Of a stretch of DNA of 64,000 bases, positions 62,492 to 64,000 are shown in pieces. The notes beneath the pieces are model-generated. The model ran no database searches. It worked only from the letters and a program-made list of their open reading frames with translations, and had not been told where the DNA came from. The stretch comes from Balamuthia mandrillaris (taxonomy: Eukaryota > Discosea > Longamoebia > Balamuthiidae): NCBI GenBank assembly GCA_031835245.1, contig JAVKOQ010000006.1, positions 62,001 through 126,000 of the forward strand, read 5' to 3'. The stretch's first letter is position 1; every line of letters begins with the position of its first letter. Both the position numbers and the translations under genes were made by a program.

Positions 62492-64000
62492 TCATGGCTC
62501 TCTCGTTCTCCCAACATCTTCAAAGTACTCCATGGGAACAGGTTCAAAGTAATCATCATCCGCGTACGATTGTACTGCTTGCACTTCCATCGGCTCTGCG
62601 TCGGCTGAGGGATGCTCTTCCTCGGAGGCTGGCTGCATGTCGGAAGGAGCCCATGATTGCGAGGGCGTAAAGTCCGAGTCTATCTCAGCGCAGTTGTTGA
62701 TAGCGAACAACAATTTGGCTTTCAGCCGTTCCTATTGTTATTGTTTGTATTATTGTTGGTGTTATTATAATGTTGATGAAAATAAAAAAAATGGAACGTT
62801 ACCTTTGTGGAATAAGCAGGCAGTTTAAGCTTGAAGGAGCAGGTCTGCGCCTCTGGCAGGAGGTCATCAGCGGTGCAGCCACCCCTCTCAAAGTTCTCAA
62901 TAGAGAACTCGGCGGAGCTGCCGCCGACGGAGGGGGGCAGGCGGGCCTGCCCGTAGACGAACCGCATGAACTTGGCCCTCTCTTCGGGAGCGAACTCGCG
63001 AAGCACTTCCCAGAGCTTCTCCACCACTGGAGAGGAGGATGAGAGCGTTCCTCTGTAGGCTGTTCTTGCCATCAACCTAAATTATTCATTTTTTTTTTGT
63101 CAGAGGAGAAGAACAACAAGAAGAATAACAAGGAGAGAGAGAGAGAGAGAGAGAGAGAAGAGAAGAGAAGAGAACAAGCAAACGAGGGAGAAACAGATAC
63201 GACAGAAGAGACTTCGTACCAATCAACGTCATAATCGGATTTGCCACAAACAAGACTTTCTATTTCGCTCCACGTGAAGAGCTTGAGGAACGGGAAGGAG
63301 ACCATGAGAGAGGTGCCAAGTCGCATCGCCTCGGCTTGCTTCCTGCATTCGTTCAGCCGACATTCTCGCACCAAGCGAGTGAACTCGAGCCGGTTCTCCC
63401 AAGTTACCCTCTGATTCCTTCCTCCTTTTTTCAGTTCCACTTCAGTTCCATCACTATTTACAAATAGTATACAATAAATATTGGCAAGGAAAAGAGAATG
63501 AACAAAAAGCCGAAGAAAAAAGAAAGAGAATGTCGAACCTTAAGGTGGTGACGAAGGTGAGGTCATCGAAGGTAAGATCGAACATCTCTTCGTCGGTCAA
63601 CTGCGTTTCAATAACGTGAAGAAGTTGAGCGGTGATCACATCCATGCCTTCCAAGTCTTTGATGGTTGGCTCCTCTCCAAGCTAGCACAAGTAAACAAAG
63701 GAACAAACCATTTGGTAAATAAAAAAGGTACATGAAAACAAAAACAAAACTATAGATCACGTACATAAAGCTTCCAAACAAAGGAAGGAAGACGTAGGTC
63801 AAACACGTTGCGCGTACGAATGCAGATGCCCATGATGACGCCTAATGCTCTGTACATGCCGAGCGCCTGCTCTGAGGTTTGCGTGGGATTGAGGGTGTAC
63901 TTATCCCTGTCCGCTCCCACATGGTGCCTTTGGTTGGGCGTCTTAACGAAGAGAGGAAGAGCCTCCCCGTATAGCTCGCTTGCCATTTGGGCCAATGACT
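62492..64000 (-). CDS. HECT-type E3 ubiquitin ligase, C-terminal part
   Basis: Partial: the 5' end runs past the window edge. Exons seen: 64000-63765, 63681-63539, 63453-63220, 63076-62803, 62731-62492, phases consistent. The visible part is the HECT domain: N-lobe MYRALGVIMGICIRTRNVFD, LRLPSFVWKLY, LKKGGRNQRVTWENRLEF, then the C-lobe APEERAKFMRFVYGQARLP and the catalytic PEAQTCSFKLKLPAYSTK, where Cys (codon 62839-62841) takes the ubiquitin thioester. KERLKAKLLFAINN closes the domain. Unlike most HECT proteins the chain continues about 65 residues beyond, an acidic Tyr/Pro-rich tail. The MYRALGVIMGICIRT form is like large HERC-type ligases. Substrates unknown. Confidence 0.93.

Overview
The window is nuclear DNA of a protist. 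Genes are split by short introns (mostly about 60-450 bp) with GT...AG ends and consistent reading phase. Products include DNA topoisomerase II, COX17, a homeodomain protein, a HECT ligase, a PPR protein, TKL receptor-like kinase and ADCY10-type cyclases. Domain shuffling (RCC1-ankyrin-TIR), F-box proteins with a 'KWAREQGCPW' ankyrin variant and many cyclase/kinase genes suggest a free-living amoeba, most like Balamuthia/Acanthamoeba (Discosea). That assignment is an inference from content. Simple repeats are abundant, and inside introns they are almost always pyrimidine-rich on the sense strand.

Layout. 1-851: 3' end of a SPRY/B30.2 gene (+). 1085-2192: coiled-coil protein of unknown function (-). 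2516-2595: relic of an F-box gene. 2763-5874: transmembrane TKL kinase (-). 6661-6852: COX17 (-). 7102-8545: possible membrane/carrier-like protein (-). 8890-10235: homeobox gene (-). 11610-17627: DNA topoisomerase II (+). 17953-19461: FAD monooxygenase (+). 19557-20741: F-box/ankyrin protein (+). 20777-27118 and 27856-36220: a head-to-head pair of soluble adenylyl cyclase (ADCY10)-like genes. 36734-41450: RCC1-ankyrin-TIR-TIR protein (+). 41997-42868: secreted repeat protein (+). 43193-44641: frameshifted F-box/ankyrin gene (-). 44941-49275: PPR protein (+). 49728-49940: small secreted acidic protein (-). 50650-55538 and 55631-57650: convergent purine genes, FGAM synthase and adenylosuccinate lyase. 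57976-59954: SdrD/Cna-B-like domain protein (-). 60555-60941: unrecognised ORF (-). 61297-62043: type I membrane protein with a beta-helix-like start (-). 62492-64000: C-terminal part of a HECT ubiquitin ligase (-).

Functional themes are signalling (two cyclases, kinase, TIR/RCC1), chromosome and cell-cycle functions (TOP2 and the coiled-coil gene, both with E2F-like promoter sites), and de novo purine synthesis (two enzymes 92 bp apart). Two recurrent promoter-type motifs, one built on GTCGAC and one being TTCGTGTCGTCACGAAT, sit close upstream of several unrelated start codons. For the spliced genes I joined exons by hand. In each, the phase is kept across every junction and the total length is a multiple of three, so the models are internally consistent, but none is checked against transcripts.
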